NCBI GenBank assembly: GCA_965218715.1
Contig: CBDCLY010000012.1
Span: 1-63,892, forward strand
Reading direction: 5' to 3'
DNA: 63,892 nucleotides
DNA from: CBDCLY01 sp965218715
GTDB lineage: Bacteria > Bacteroidota > Bacteroidia > Flavobacteriales_E > Vicingaceae
The notes below the pieces were generated by a model, which saw nothing but the letters and a program-made list of their open reading frames with translations, ran no database searches and was not told the origin of the DNA. The stretch's first letter is position 1; every line of letters starts with the position of its first letter. Position numbers and translations under genes: made by a program. Positions 27,207-37,100 of the stretch are shown here, piece after piece.

Positions 27207-27279
27207 ACGGGTGTAGCTCAATTGGTAGAGTAGTGGTCTCCAAAACCATTGGCTGGGAGTTCGAGTCTCTCCACCCGTG
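27207..27279 (+). tRNA. tRNA-Trp (anticodon CCA)
   Basis: 73 bases. Acceptor ACGGGTG pairs with CACCCGT, the anticodon stem GTGGT/ACCAT carries CCA in the loop, and the T arm is GGGAGTTCGAGTCTCTCC. It stands just before secE, the usual place in many bacteria. Confidence 0.93.
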
Positions 27280-27293
27280 CAGAGAAAGAAAAA

Positions 27294-27485
27294 ATGTCGA
27301 AAATTAGAACATACATTGAGGAATCTTCAAGCGAGTTGCTAAACAAAGTTAGCTGGCCAACATGGAGTGAATTACAAAGCAGTGGGATAGTAGTGATGAT
27401 CGCATCAATCATTATTTCTCTTGTCATCTTTTTAATGGATACTACTTTCAGTAAAATGATGGAATACATATACGGATTATTTTAA
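27294..27485 (+). CDS. secE: Preprotein translocase subunit SecE
   Basis: A 63-residue single-TM subunit that clamps SecY in the inner membrane. It has the conserved amphipathic segment ELLNKVSWPTWSELQ and one TM helix (GIVVMIASIIISLVIFLMD). A longer reading from 27249 would begin inside tRNA-Trp, so the ATG at 27294 is chosen. Its stop overlaps the nusG start (TAATG). Confidence 0.93.
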   Translation: MSKIRTYIEESSSELLNKVSWPTWSELQSSGIVVMIASIIISLVIFLMDTTFSKMMEYIYGLF

Positions 27486-28057
27486 TGCTTGAATCGGCAA
27501 CAAAGATGAGTGAGAATACTAAAAAGTGGTATGTAGTTCGCGCGATTAGCGGAAAAGAGAAAAAGGTAAAACTTTATCTTGAAGACGAAATTAGTCGCCT
27601 AGGTTTAGGTGATTTTGTAAGTCAGATCCTAATTCCAACTGAGAAGGTATACCAAATCAGAAATGGGAAAAAAGTGAGCAAAGAGCGAAACTTCTTCCCT
27701 GGTTATGTTTTGGTTGAAGCCAACCTAGTTGGAGAAATACCTCACTTAATTAGAAATACTACCAATGTAATTGGTTTCTTAGGTGCAGAAAAAGGTGGAG
27801 AACCCTTGCCATTGAGACCGGCAGAGGTGAATAGAATCCTAGGAAAAGTAGACGAATTGGCTGAAAGTGAAGAAGAATTGAACATTCCATTCATCGTTGG
27901 CGAATCTGTTAAAGTAATTGATGGACCTTTCAATGGCTTTAATGGAACTATAGAAAACATTAACGAAGAGAAAAAGAAATTGAACGTAATGGTGAAAATT
28001 TTTGGGCGTAAACAGCCTTTAGAACTGAGCTTTTTACAAGTAGAAAAAGAATCTTAA
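27485..28057 (+). CDS. nusG: Transcription termination/antitermination factor NusG
   Basis: Binds RNA polymerase to suppress pausing and links it to ribosomes or Rho. A 190-residue protein: the NGN domain starts KKWYVVRAISGKEKKVK, with FFPGYVLVEA, and the C-terminal KOW domain includes VGESVKVIDGPFNGFNGTI. The start at 27485 overlaps the secE stop. An in-frame ATG at 27506 would give a product closer to the family start. Confidence 0.95.
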   Translation: MLESATKMSENTKKWYVVRAISGKEKKVKLYLEDEISRLGLGDFVSQILIPTEKVYQIRNGKKVSKERNFFPGYVLVEANLVGEIPHLIRNTTNVIGFLGAEKGGEPLPLRPAEVNRILGKVDELAESEEELNIPFIVGESVKVIDGPFNGFNGTIENINEEKKKLNVMVKIFGRKQPLELSFLQVEKES

Positions 28058-28076
28058 TTGAATAAACTAGCAAGAA

Positions 28077-28514
28077 ATGGCTAAAGAAGTAAGCGGAATA
28101 ATCAAATTGCAAATTAGAGGTGGAGCAGCAAATCCATCACCACCAGTTGGACCAGCATTAGGTGCTAAAGGGGTGAACATCATGGATTTCTGTAAGCAAT
28201 TTAACGGAAGAACACAGGAAAAAGCAGGTAAAGTATTGCCAGTGGTAATTACAGTTTATGCTGATAAGTCTTTTGACTTTGTCATTAAAACTCCTCCAGC
28301 TGCTGTTCAATTATTGGAAAAAGCAAAACTGAAATCTGGTTCAGCTGAATCCAACAGACAAAAAGTAGGTTCTGTTACCTGGGATCAAGTAAAAGAAATC
28401 GCTGAAGATAAAATGGAAGACCTTAATGCATTTAAAGTTGAATCAGCTATGAGTATGGTAGCCGGTACTGCAAGAAGCATGGGTATTAACGTTAAAGGTA
28501 AAAAACCTTTCTAA
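28077..28514 (+). CDS. rplK: Large ribosomal subunit protein uL11
   Basis: A 145-residue protein of the GTPase-associated centre that binds 23S rRNA and helps factor binding. It is recognised by KLQIRGGAANPSPPVGPALG and the C-terminal AMSMVAGTARSMGI. Length is normal. Second gene of the nusG-rplK-rplA-rplJ-rplL block. Confidence 0.97.
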   Translation: MAKEVSGIIKLQIRGGAANPSPPVGPALGAKGVNIMDFCKQFNGRTQEKAGKVLPVVITVYADKSFDFVIKTPPAAVQLLEKAKLKSGSAESNRQKVGSVTWDQVKEIAEDKMEDLNAFKVESAMSMVAGTARSMGINVKGKKPF

Positions 28515-28529
28515 TAGCAAGTAGAAATT

Positions 28530-29225
28530 ATGGCAACATTGACAAAAAAGCGCAAAAGCGCATTAGAAAAGATTCAAAAGGATCATTTGTATTCTCTTAA
28601 AGAAGCTACTTCTCTTGTGAAAGAAATGTCTTCCACTAAGTTTGATGCATCTGTAGACATTAGCGTTAGACTTGGAGTAGATCCAAGAAAAGCCAACCAA
28701 ATGGTTAGAGGAACAGTTTCATTACCACATGGTGTTGGTAAAACCGTTCGTGTTTTAGCATTGGTTACTCCAGATAAAGAAGCAGAAGCAACTGAAGCTG
28801 GTGCAGATTTCGTAGGATTGGATGACTATGTAGCGAAAATAAAAGACGGTTGGACAGACATCGATGTTATCATTACCATGCCTAGTGTAATGGGTAAAGT
28901 AGGTGCATTGGGTAGAGTATTAGGGCCAAGAGGTCTAATGCCTAATCCAAAATCTGGTACTGTAACTATGGATGTTGCAAAAGCAGTATCTGAAGTGAAA
29001 GCAGGTAAGATCGACTTTAAAGTAGACAAGTACGGAATCATCCACGCCTCTATTGGAAGAGCATCTTTTAGCCCAGAGCAATTATTGGACAATGCAAAAG
29101 AAATGGTGCAAACCATCTCTAAGTTGAAGCCAGCAGCTGCTAAAGGCATATACATGAAAAGCATTTGTATCTCTGGAACAATGACTCCAGGAGTTCATGT
29201 AGATGCTAAAAAAATTGAAGACTAA
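28530..29225 (+). CDS. rplA: Large ribosomal subunit protein uL1
   Basis: A 231-residue protein of the L1 stalk that helps release deacylated tRNA; in many bacteria it also represses its own operon. Recognised by VDISVRLGVDPRKANQMVRG, GRVLGPRGLMPNPKSGTV and KAGKIDFKVDKYGIIHA. Length is normal. The gaps to rplK and rplJ are 15 and 23 bases. Confidence 0.97.
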   Translation: MATLTKKRKSALEKIQKDHLYSLKEATSLVKEMSSTKFDASVDISVRLGVDPRKANQMVRGTVSLPHGVGKTVRVLALVTPDKEAEATEAGADFVGLDDYVAKIKDGWTDIDVIITMPSVMGKVGALGRVLGPRGLMPNPKSGTVTMDVAKAVSEVKAGKIDFKVDKYGIIHASIGRASFSPEQLLDNAKEMVQTISKLKPAAAKGIYMKSICISGTMTPGVHVDAKKIED

Positions 29226-29248
29226 CATTACATTCTAATTCTTTAGAA

Positions 29249-29770
29249 ATGACACGACAAGAAAAAGACGAAATCGTAAAATCATTATCAGCCAAGCTGA
29301 ATGATAACAGTATATTCTATTTAGCAGACATCTCAGAATTGGATGCTGAATCTTCTACTAAATTGAGAAAACTTGCCTTTAAAAGAGAAGTTTCTGTAAA
29401 CGTAGTGAAGAATACACTTTTGAAAAAAGCACTTGAAGCAGCTGAAGGTAGCTATGAAGAGTTTTACGAAGTCTTAAAAGGGAATACCTCTATCATGTTT
29501 GCAGAAGTTGGAAACGCTCCTGCTAAATTGATTAAAGATTTTAGAAAGAACAATGACAAGCCTATCCTTAAAGGCGCCTATATCGAAGAAGCGGTATTCA
29601 TCGGCGACGATAAGATGGAAACTCTTGCTTCATTGAAATCAAAAGAAGAAGTGATCGCAGATATTATTGCTATCCTTCAATCTCCAGCCAAAAATGTTGT
29701 TTCTGCCCTACAATCAGGTGGAAATACAATTTCTGGATTGGTTAAAGCCCTTGGTGAAAGGGACGCATAA
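29249..29770 (+). CDS. rplJ: Large ribosomal subunit protein uL10
   Basis: A 173-residue stalk base protein that carries the L7/L12 dimers. The N-terminal RNA-binding domain includes FYLADISELDAESSTKLRKL and VVKNTLLKKALE; the C-terminal helix binds L7/L12. The gap to rplA is short, so I see no room for a long autogenous leader. Confidence 0.95.
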   Translation: MTRQEKDEIVKSLSAKLNDNSIFYLADISELDAESSTKLRKLAFKREVSVNVVKNTLLKKALEAAEGSYEEFYEVLKGNTSIMFAEVGNAPAKLIKDFRKNNDKPILKGAYIEEAVFIGDDKMETLASLKSKEEVIADIIAILQSPAKNVVSALQSGGNTISGLVKALGERDA

Positions 29771-29823
29771 AAATGTACGCACTCTCAACTCATATATAAT
29801 TAAAATTTAAAAACTAAATAAAA

Positions 29824-30201
29824 ATGGCGGATTTAAAAGCGCTTGCTGAAGAGTTAGTTAACTTGACAGTAAAAGATGTAAATGAATTAGCAGAAATTCT
29901 TAAAGAAGAGCATGGTATTGAGCCTGCTGCTGCTGCTGTTGCTGTTGCTGGCCCGGCAGGGGGTGGCGATGCTGCTGGTGGTGAAGAAAAAACTGAATTC
30001 GATGTAATTTTAACTGCAGCTGGTGGATCAAAATTAGCAGTAGTGAAATTGGTAAAAGAATTGACTGGATTAGGACTTAAAGAAGCTAAGGAATTAGTTG
30101 ACGGAGCACCAAAAGCAGTTAAAGAAGGTATCGCAAAAGACGAAGCTGAATCTCTTAAAAAGCAATTAGAAGAGGCAGGAGCTGAAGTTGAGCTTAAGTA
30201 A
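29824..30201 (+). CDS. rplL: Large ribosomal subunit protein bL12 (L7/L12)
   Basis: A 125-residue acidic stalk protein that recruits translation GTPases. N-terminal dimerisation domain, Ala/Gly-rich hinge (AAAAVAVAGPAGGGDAAG), and the C-terminal factor-binding domain EKTEFDVILTAAGGSKLAVV to AGAEVELK. A strong hairpin follows before rpoB. Confidence 0.97.
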   Translation: MADLKALAEELVNLTVKDVNELAEILKEEHGIEPAAAAVAVAGPAGGGDAAGGEEKTEFDVILTAAGGSKLAVVKLVKELTGLGLKEAKELVDGAPKAVKEGIAKDEAESLKKQLEEAGAEVELK

Positions 30202-30224
30202 TATAAAGCACAACTAATTTTTTC

Positions 30225-30261
30225 GGTTAAGACCTCAAAAAAACATTTTGAGGTCTTAACC
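30225..30261 (+). promoter_or_regulatory. Perfect 16-bp hairpin between rplL and rpoB, likely attenuator
   Basis: GGTTAAGACCTCAAAA (30225-30240) pairs with TTTTGAGGTCTTAACC (30246-30261), 16 of 16, around a 5-base loop. The tail CTTTCTTGTTTG is pyrimidine-rich but not a clean T run, so partial termination is more likely than full. I see no exact TAnnTTTG promoter between it and rpoB. Confidence 0.75.
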
Positions 30262-30303
30262 CTTTCTTGTTTGTATCTAGTTATTAATTAATCTTCTCCC
30301 GAG

Positions 30304-33300
30304 ATGATGAACCCATCGAACGTAAAATATCAAGAGCGAGTAAATTTCGCTTCGATTAAAAATAAACTTGAGTATCCTGATTTCCTAGACATCCAATTAC
30401 AGTCTTTCCAGGATTTCTTTCAATTAGATACCTCCCCTGAATTTCGTGATTCAGAAGGATTGTATAAAGTATTTAGTGAGAACTTCCCAATTACTGATGC
30501 CAGAAATCAGTTCGTATTGGAATTCTTAGACTATTTTGTTGACCCTCCAAGATACAGCATCGATGAATGCATCGATCGTGGATTAACTTACAGTGTGCCC
30601 TTAAAAGCAAAACTGAAACTGTATTGTACCGATCCAGAACATGAAGATTTCGAAACCATCGTTCAGGATGTGTACCTAGGTACCATTCCTTACATGACAC
30701 CAAAAGGAACTTTCCTTATCAATGGTGCCGAGCGTGTTATCGTATCTCAATTGCACCGTTCACCTGGTGTATTCTTTGGTCAAAGTAGACATGCAAACGG
30801 TACAAAATTGTACTCTGCACGTGTTATTCCTTTCAAAGGATCTTGGATAGAATTTGCGACAGACATCAACAACGTGATGTACGCTTACATCGATCGTAAG
30901 AAAAAATTACCTGTTACTACTTTGCTTAGAGCCATTGGTTTTGAGTTCGATAAAGATATCCTTGATATTTTCGACCTTGCCGATGAAATTAAAGTAAGTA
31001 AAGCAGGCCTTAAAAGAGCCCTTGGTAGAAAATTAGCAGCGAGAGTGCTAAGAACATGGGTAGAGGATTTCGTAGATGAAGACACCGGAGAAGTTGTTTC
31101 CATCGAAAGAAATGAAGTGATCATCGACAGGGAAACTATCCTTGAAAAAGAACACATTGATGCCATTATGGATGCTGGTGCAAAAACCATCATCTTGCAC
31201 AAAGAAAACATCAATTCTGCCGATTTTGCCATCATTTACAATACCCTTCAAAAAGATCCTTCTAACTCGGAAAAAGAGGCAGTAGAGCACATCTACCGTC
31301 AGTTGAGAAACTCTGAGCCGCCAGATGAAGAAACTGCAAGAGGTGTTATTGATAAATTATTCTTCTCAGAAACAAGATATGATCTAGGAGAAGTTGGTCG
31401 ATACAGAATCAACAAAAAGTTGAACCTTGAAATCGAGCAAAATGTTAAGATTTTAACAAGAGAAGACATCATTTCCATCATCAAGTATTTAATTGAGTTG
31501 ATCAATTCTAAAGCGGATGTGGATGATATCGATCACTTGAGTAATCGTCGTGTAAGAACGGTTGGAGAGCAATTGTACAACCAGTTTGGTGTTGGTTTAG
31601 CTCGTATGGCTAGAACCATCCGTGAGCGTATGAATGTAAGAGACAATGAAGTCTTTACACCTGCCGATTTGATTAATGCTAAGACTTTATCGTCTGTAAT
31701 TAATTCTTTCTTCGGTACCAATCAGCTTTCTCAGTTCATGGATCAAACCAATCCATTGTCTGAGGTAACGCATAAAAGAAGAATGTCTGCCTTAGGGCCA
31801 GGTGGTCTTTCTAGAGAGCGTGCTGGTTTTGAGGTTCGTGATGTTCATTATACCCACTACGGAAGATTGTGTCCAATTGAAACACCAGAGGGTCCAAACA
31901 TTGGTTTGATTTCTTCCCTTTGTGTTTATGCAAAAGTGAACCGTTTAGGTTTTATCGAAACTCCTTACCGTAAAGTAGATAGTGGAAAAGTGAGCTTGGC
32001 TCAAAAAGACATCATCTATTTAAGTGCTGAAGAAGAAGATAACCAAACCATTGCTCAGGCCAATGCCGTGATCAATGATAAAGGTGGCTTTGAAACAGAA
32101 AGAGTAAAATCTAGATATGAAGGTGATTTCCCTGTAGTTGAGCCGAAAGAGGTAACACTTATGGATGTTGCTCCAAATCAAATTGCATCAATTGCAGCAT
32201 CATTGATTCCTTTCTTGGAGCATGATGATGCCAACCGTGCCCTAATGGGATCTAACATGCAGCGTCAGGCAGTGCCTTTGATGCAGCCTGAATCTCCTAT
32301 TGTTGGAACTGGTTTGGAAAAGCAAGTTGCTATCGACTCTAGAGTGTTGATCAATGCCGAAGGAAATGGTGTAGTTCAATATGTAGATGCTGAAACCATT
32401 ACGGTGAAGTACGATAGAACTAAAGATCAAGAAATTGTTTCCTTTAATGAGGCGACAAAATCTTACTCTTTAATCAAATACAAAAAGACCAATCAAAGTA
32501 CTGTAATCAACTTAAGACCAATCGTAGAGAAAGGACAAAAAGTGAAGAAAGGTGAAGTGCTTTGTGAAGGTTATGCTACTCAGAATGGTGAGTTGGCCTT
32601 AGGACGTAACTTGAAAGTGGCCTTCATGCCGTGGAAAGGGTACAACTTTGAGGATGCCATCGTAATTTCTGAAAAAGTAGTTTCTGAAGATTTCTTTACC
32701 TCTGTTCACGTAGATGAATTTACGCTTGAAGTAAGAGATACTAAACGTGGTGTTGAAGAATTAACAGCTGATATTCCTAACGTAAGTGAAGAAGCGACTG
32801 CTGATCTTGACGAAAACGGATTGATTCGTATCGGTGCTGAAGTAAAAGAAGGGGATATCCTAATTGGAAAAATTACTCCAAAAGGGGAGTCTGATCCTAC
32901 TCCAGAAGAGAAATTATTACGTGCCATTTTTGGTGACAAAGCAGGTGATGTAAAAGATGCTTCTTTAAAAGTGCCACCTTCAACTAAAGGTGTTGTTGTA
33001 GATAAGAAATTATTCGAACGTGCAGTAAAAGACAGAAAGTCTAGAGCTGAAGAGAAAAACGTAATTGCTCAATTGGATGCTGAAGAAAGCAAAGAAATTG
33101 CAGCATTAAAAGAACGTTTAGTCGATAAATTGTACAGCGTTGTAAACGGTAAAACCGCTCAAGGAATTACCAATTACTACAATGAAGAGATCATTCCTAA
33201 AGGAACAAAGTTTACGCAGAAAGTATTGCAAAAAATTGATGACTTTGCGTTCATCGATTACAAAAACTGGACAACTTCAGAAGATTTGAATAGCGTGATC

Positions 33301-34146
33301 AAAACCATGTTGCATAACCACAACATGAAAGCGACTGAAATTCAAGGGAAGTACAAGCGTAAGAAATATGCCTTAACAGTTGGTGATGAATTGCCTACTG
33401 GTATCATGAAATTGGCGAAAGTTTACCTAGCCAAGAAAAGAAAACTTAAGGTTGGTGATAAAATGGCTGGACGTCATGGTAACAAAGGAATAGTTGCAAA
33501 AATCGTTCGTCAGGAAGACATGCCGTTCTTAGAAGATGGTACTCCAGTAGATATCGTGTTGAACCCATTAGGGGTACCATCACGTATGAACTTAGGTCAG
33601 ATTTATGAAACAGTTCTTGGTTGGGCTGGTGAAAAACTAGGTGTTAAATTCTCTACTCCAATTTTTGATGGTGCTAGCAACGAAGAAATCGATGCTTATA
33701 CTGTTAAAGCTGGTGTGCCAAAATCAGGAAGAACATTCTTGTTTGATGGTGGTACTGGAGAACGTTTCGATCAGCCTGCAACCGTAGGAATCATTTACAT
33801 GCTGAAATTGGGTCACATGGTTGACGATAAGATGCATGCTAGATCAATAGGACCTTACTCATTAATTACGCAACAACCATTGGGTGGTAAAGCTCAGTTT
33901 GGTGGTCAGCGTTTTGGTGAGATGGAAGTTTGGGCATTGGAAGCATTTGGTGCTGCTAATATCCTTCAAGAAATCCTAACGGTTAAATCTGATGATGTTG
34001 TTGGAAGAGCAAAAGCGTATGAAGCAATTGTGAAAGGTGAAAACATGCCTACTCCAGGGATTCCAGAATCGTTCAATGTATTGCTACATGAACTAAGAGG
34101 ATTGGGATTAAACATTACCCTAGACGAAGAAAAAGTTACGGTGTAA
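30304..34146 (+). CDS. rpoB: RNA polymerase beta subunit
   Basis: Catalytic-core subunit of 1280 residues. Recognised by DFLDIQLQSFQDFF near the start, the protrusion and lobe domains, the rifampicin region GTNQLSQFMDQTNPLSEVTH with KRRMSALGPGGLSRERAGFE, and the C-terminal KVGDKMAGRHGNKGIVAKI and PYSLITQQPLGGKAQFGGQR. The rif-region residues look like the wild-type sensitive form. It lies between the attenuator and rpoC, 40 bases before the latter. Confidence 0.98.
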   Translation: MMNPSNVKYQERVNFASIKNKLEYPDFLDIQLQSFQDFFQLDTSPEFRDSEGLYKVFSENFPITDARNQFVLEFLDYFVDPPRYSIDECIDRGLTYSVPLKAKLKLYCTDPEHEDFETIVQDVYLGTIPYMTPKGTFLINGAERVIVSQLHRSPGVFFGQSRHANGTKLYSARVIPFKGSWIEFATDINNVMYAYIDRKKKLPVTTLLRAIGFEFDKDILDIFDLADEIKVSKAGLKRALGRKLAARVLRTWVEDFVDEDTGEVVSIERNEVIIDRETILEKEHIDAIMDAGAKTIILHKENINSADFAIIYNTLQKDPSNSEKEAVEHIYRQLRNSEPPDEETARGVIDKLFFSETRYDLGEVGRYRINKKLNLEIEQNVKILTREDIISIIKYLIELINSKADVDDIDHLSNRRVRTVGEQLYNQFGVGLARMARTIRERMNVRDNEVFTPADLINAKTLSSVINSFFGTNQLSQFMDQTNPLSEVTHKRRMSALGPGGLSRERAGFEVRDVHYTHYGRLCPIETPEGPNIGLISSLCVYAKVNRLGFIETPYRKVDSGKVSLAQKDIIYLSAEEEDNQTIAQANAVINDKGGFETERVKSRYEGDFPVVEPKEVTLMDVAPNQIASIAASLIPFLEHDDANRALMGSNMQRQAVPLMQPESPIVGTGLEKQVAIDSRVLINAEGNGVVQYVDAETITVKYDRTKDQEIVSFNEATKSYSLIKYKKTNQSTVINLRPIVEKGQKVKKGEVLCEGYATQNGELALGRNLKVAFMPWKGYNFEDAIVISEKVVSEDFFTSVHVDEFTLEVRDTKRGVEELTADIPNVSEEATADLDENGLIRIGAEVKEGDILIGKITPKGESDPTPEEKLLRAIFGDKAGDVKDASLKVPPSTKGVVVDKKLFERAVKDRKSRAEEKNVIAQLDAEESKEIAALKERLVDKLYSVVNGKTAQGITNYYNEEIIPKGTKFTQKVLQKIDDFAFIDYKNWTTSEDLNSVIKTMLHNHNMKATEIQGKYKRKKYALTVGDELPTGIMKLAKVYLAKKRKLKVGDKMAGRHGNKGIVAKIVRQEDMPFLEDGTPVDIVLNPLGVPSRMNLGQIYETVLGWAGEKLGVKFSTPIFDGASNEEIDAYTVKAGVPKSGRTFLFDGGTGERFDQPATVGIIYMLKLGHMVDDKMHARSIGPYSLITQQPLGGKAQFGGQRFGEMEVWALEAFGAANILQEILTVKSDDVVGRAKAYEAIVKGENMPTPGIPESFNVLLHELRGLGLNITLDEEKVTV

Positions 34147-34186
34147 TCCGAACGATAAATTGATTATTAACGACTAATAATATATT

Positions 34187-37100
34187 ATGGCTTTTAGAAG
34201 AGAAAATAAAGAGACAAGCAGGTTCTCTAGGATTACAATAAGCCTTGCTTCACCAGAAATGATCTTAGAAAGATCTCATGGAGAAGTATTGAAGCCGGAA
34301 ACAATTAATTACAGAACGTATAAACCAGAACGTGATGGTTTATTCTGTGAGCGAATTTTCGGCCCGGTAAAAGATTACGAATGTCATTGTGGTAAATACA
34401 AAAGAATCCGTTACAAAGGAATCGTTTGTGACCGTTGTGGTGTTGAAGTAACTGAGAAAAAAGTAAGAAGAGAGAGAATGGGACACATCTCATTGGTGGT
34501 TCCAGTTGCTCACATCTGGTACTTTAAATCTCTACCAAACAAAATTGGATACTTATTAGGTTTACCTACTAAGAAATTGGATTCCATTATTTACTATGAA
34601 AGGTATGTAGTGATTCAAGCTGGTGTTGCTCAGAATGCTGAGGGAGAGCCATTGGAATACCTACAATTCTTAACAGAAGAAGAATACCTAGACATTTTGG
34701 ATACCATTCCAAAAGACAATGCTTACTTAGATGATTCAGACCCGAATAAATTCATCGCTAAGATGGGTGCAGAGTCTTTATATGAATTGTTGAAGCGTTT
34801 AGATCTAGACAGTCTTTCTTATGAATTAAGACATAAAGCCAACACTGAAACTTCTCAGCAAAGAAAGAATGAAGCCCTTAAAAGACTTCAGGTTGTTGAG
34901 GCATTCAGACAAGCAAATGATCACATCGAAAATCGCCCAGAGTGGATGATTGTAAAAGTGGTTCCTGTAATTCCACCAGAATTACGTCCATTGGTTCCTC
35001 TTGATGGTGGCCGTTTCGCCACTTCAGATTTAAATGATTTATACAGAAGAGTAATTATCCGTAACAACCGTCTTAAGCGATTGATGGAAATTAAAGCTCC
35101 TGAGGTAATCTTGAGAAACGAGAAAAGAATGTTGCAAGAAGCAGTAGATTCTTTATTCGATAACTCTAGAAAATCATCAGCTGTAAAAACTGATTCTAAC
35201 CGTGCACTTAAATCTTTAAGTGACAGTTTAAAAGGGAAGTCTGGACGTTTCCGTCAGAACTTACTTGGAAAACGTGTTGATTATTCTGCACGTTCGGTAA
35301 TTGTTGTTGGACCAGAAATGAAACTGCATGAATGTGGTTTACCAAAAGACATGGCAGCTGAACTTTACAAGCCATTCATCATCAGAAAACTGATTGAGAG
35401 AGGCATTGTAAAAACAGTGAAATCGGCTAAGAAAATTGTCGACAAGAAAGAGCCTGTTGTTTGGGACATATTAGAAAGCGTATTGAAAGGACATCCTGTA
35501 CTATTGAACCGTGCACCAACATTGCACCGTTTAGGTATTCAGGCTTTCCAACCTAAATTGATTGAAGGTAAAGCAATTCGATTACACCCATTAGTGTGTA
35601 CTGCCTTTAATGCGGATTTTGATGGTGATCAGATGGCTGTGCATTTACCACTTGGTAACGCGGCAATTTTAGAGGCTCAATTATTAATGTTGGCTTCTCA
35701 TAACATCTTGAACCCAGCAAATGGTTCTCCGATTACTGTACCTTCTCAGGATATGGTATTGGGTCTTTACTATTTGACAAAAGAACGCGATTCAGATGAG
35801 ACTAAAACCATCAAAGGTGAAGGAAAAATATTCTATTCTCCAGAAGAGGTAATCATTGCAAAGAATGAAGGAAGATTAGACATCCACGCTAAAATTAAAG
35901 TGAAAATCAATGATAGAGGCGAAGAAAAAATAATCGAAACTTCTTGTGGTAGAGTAATCTTTAACCAGGTTGTTCCAGAAGAAGTAGGATACATCAATGA
36001 ATTGTTGACCAAGAAATCTTTAAGAGACATTATTGGAGAAATCTTAAAAGTTGCCGGAACGGATAAAACGGCTGATTTCTTAGATAACATCAAAAGATTG
36101 GGTTACAACATGTCGTTCAAAGGTGGATTATCCTTTAACTTAGAAGATGTAATTGTTCCACCAGAGAAGGAAGAGATGATGGCAAAAGCCAATCAGCAAG
36201 TGAAAGAGGTTTGGGACAACTACAACATGGGTTTCATTACCAATAACGAGCGTTACAATCAGATCATTGATATTTGGACACACACCAATACACGTTTGAC
36301 CAATACGGTTATGAACCGATTGAAGAACGATAACCAAGGATTCAACTCAGTTTACATGATGTTTGATTCTGGTGCAAGGGGTTCTAAAGAACAAATTCGT
36401 CAGTTATCTGGAATGAGGGGATTGATGGCTAAGCCACAAAAATCTGGTTCTACAGGACAAGAAATTATTGAAAATCCAATTCTTTCTAACTTTAAAGAAG
36501 GACTTTCAATTTTGGAGTACTTTATTTCTACTCACGGTGCTCGTAAAGGTTTGGCCGATACAGCATTGAAAACGGCCGATGCAGGTTACTTAACGCGTCG
36601 TCTGGTAGATGTATCTCAAGATGTAGTCATTTCTGAAGTAGATTGTGGAACATTAAGAGGGGTAACCATCTCTGCCTTAATGAAGAATGATGAAGAAGTT
36701 GAATCATTATACGATCGTATCCTAGGTAGAACTACTGTTCATGATATTTATCACCCAAATACAGGTGATTTAATCATAGCTGCTGGTGATGCTGTTGATG
36801 AAGTTGTAGCTAGAACAATACAAGATTCTCCAATTGATGAAGTTGAGATGCGTTCTGTACTATCATGTGAATTGAAAAGGGGTGTTTGTTCTAAATGTTA
36901 CGGACGTAGCCTTGCCACAGGAATGATGGCACAAAAAGGTGAGTCTGTAGGTGTAATTGCTGCACAGTCAATTGGTGAACCTGGTACTCAGTTAACACTT
37001 AGAACATTCCACGTTGGTGGTACAGCATCTAAAATTGCTGATGAGTCTAGAGTGGAAGCTAAATACGATGGAATCTTAGAAATTGATGAATTAAGAACAG

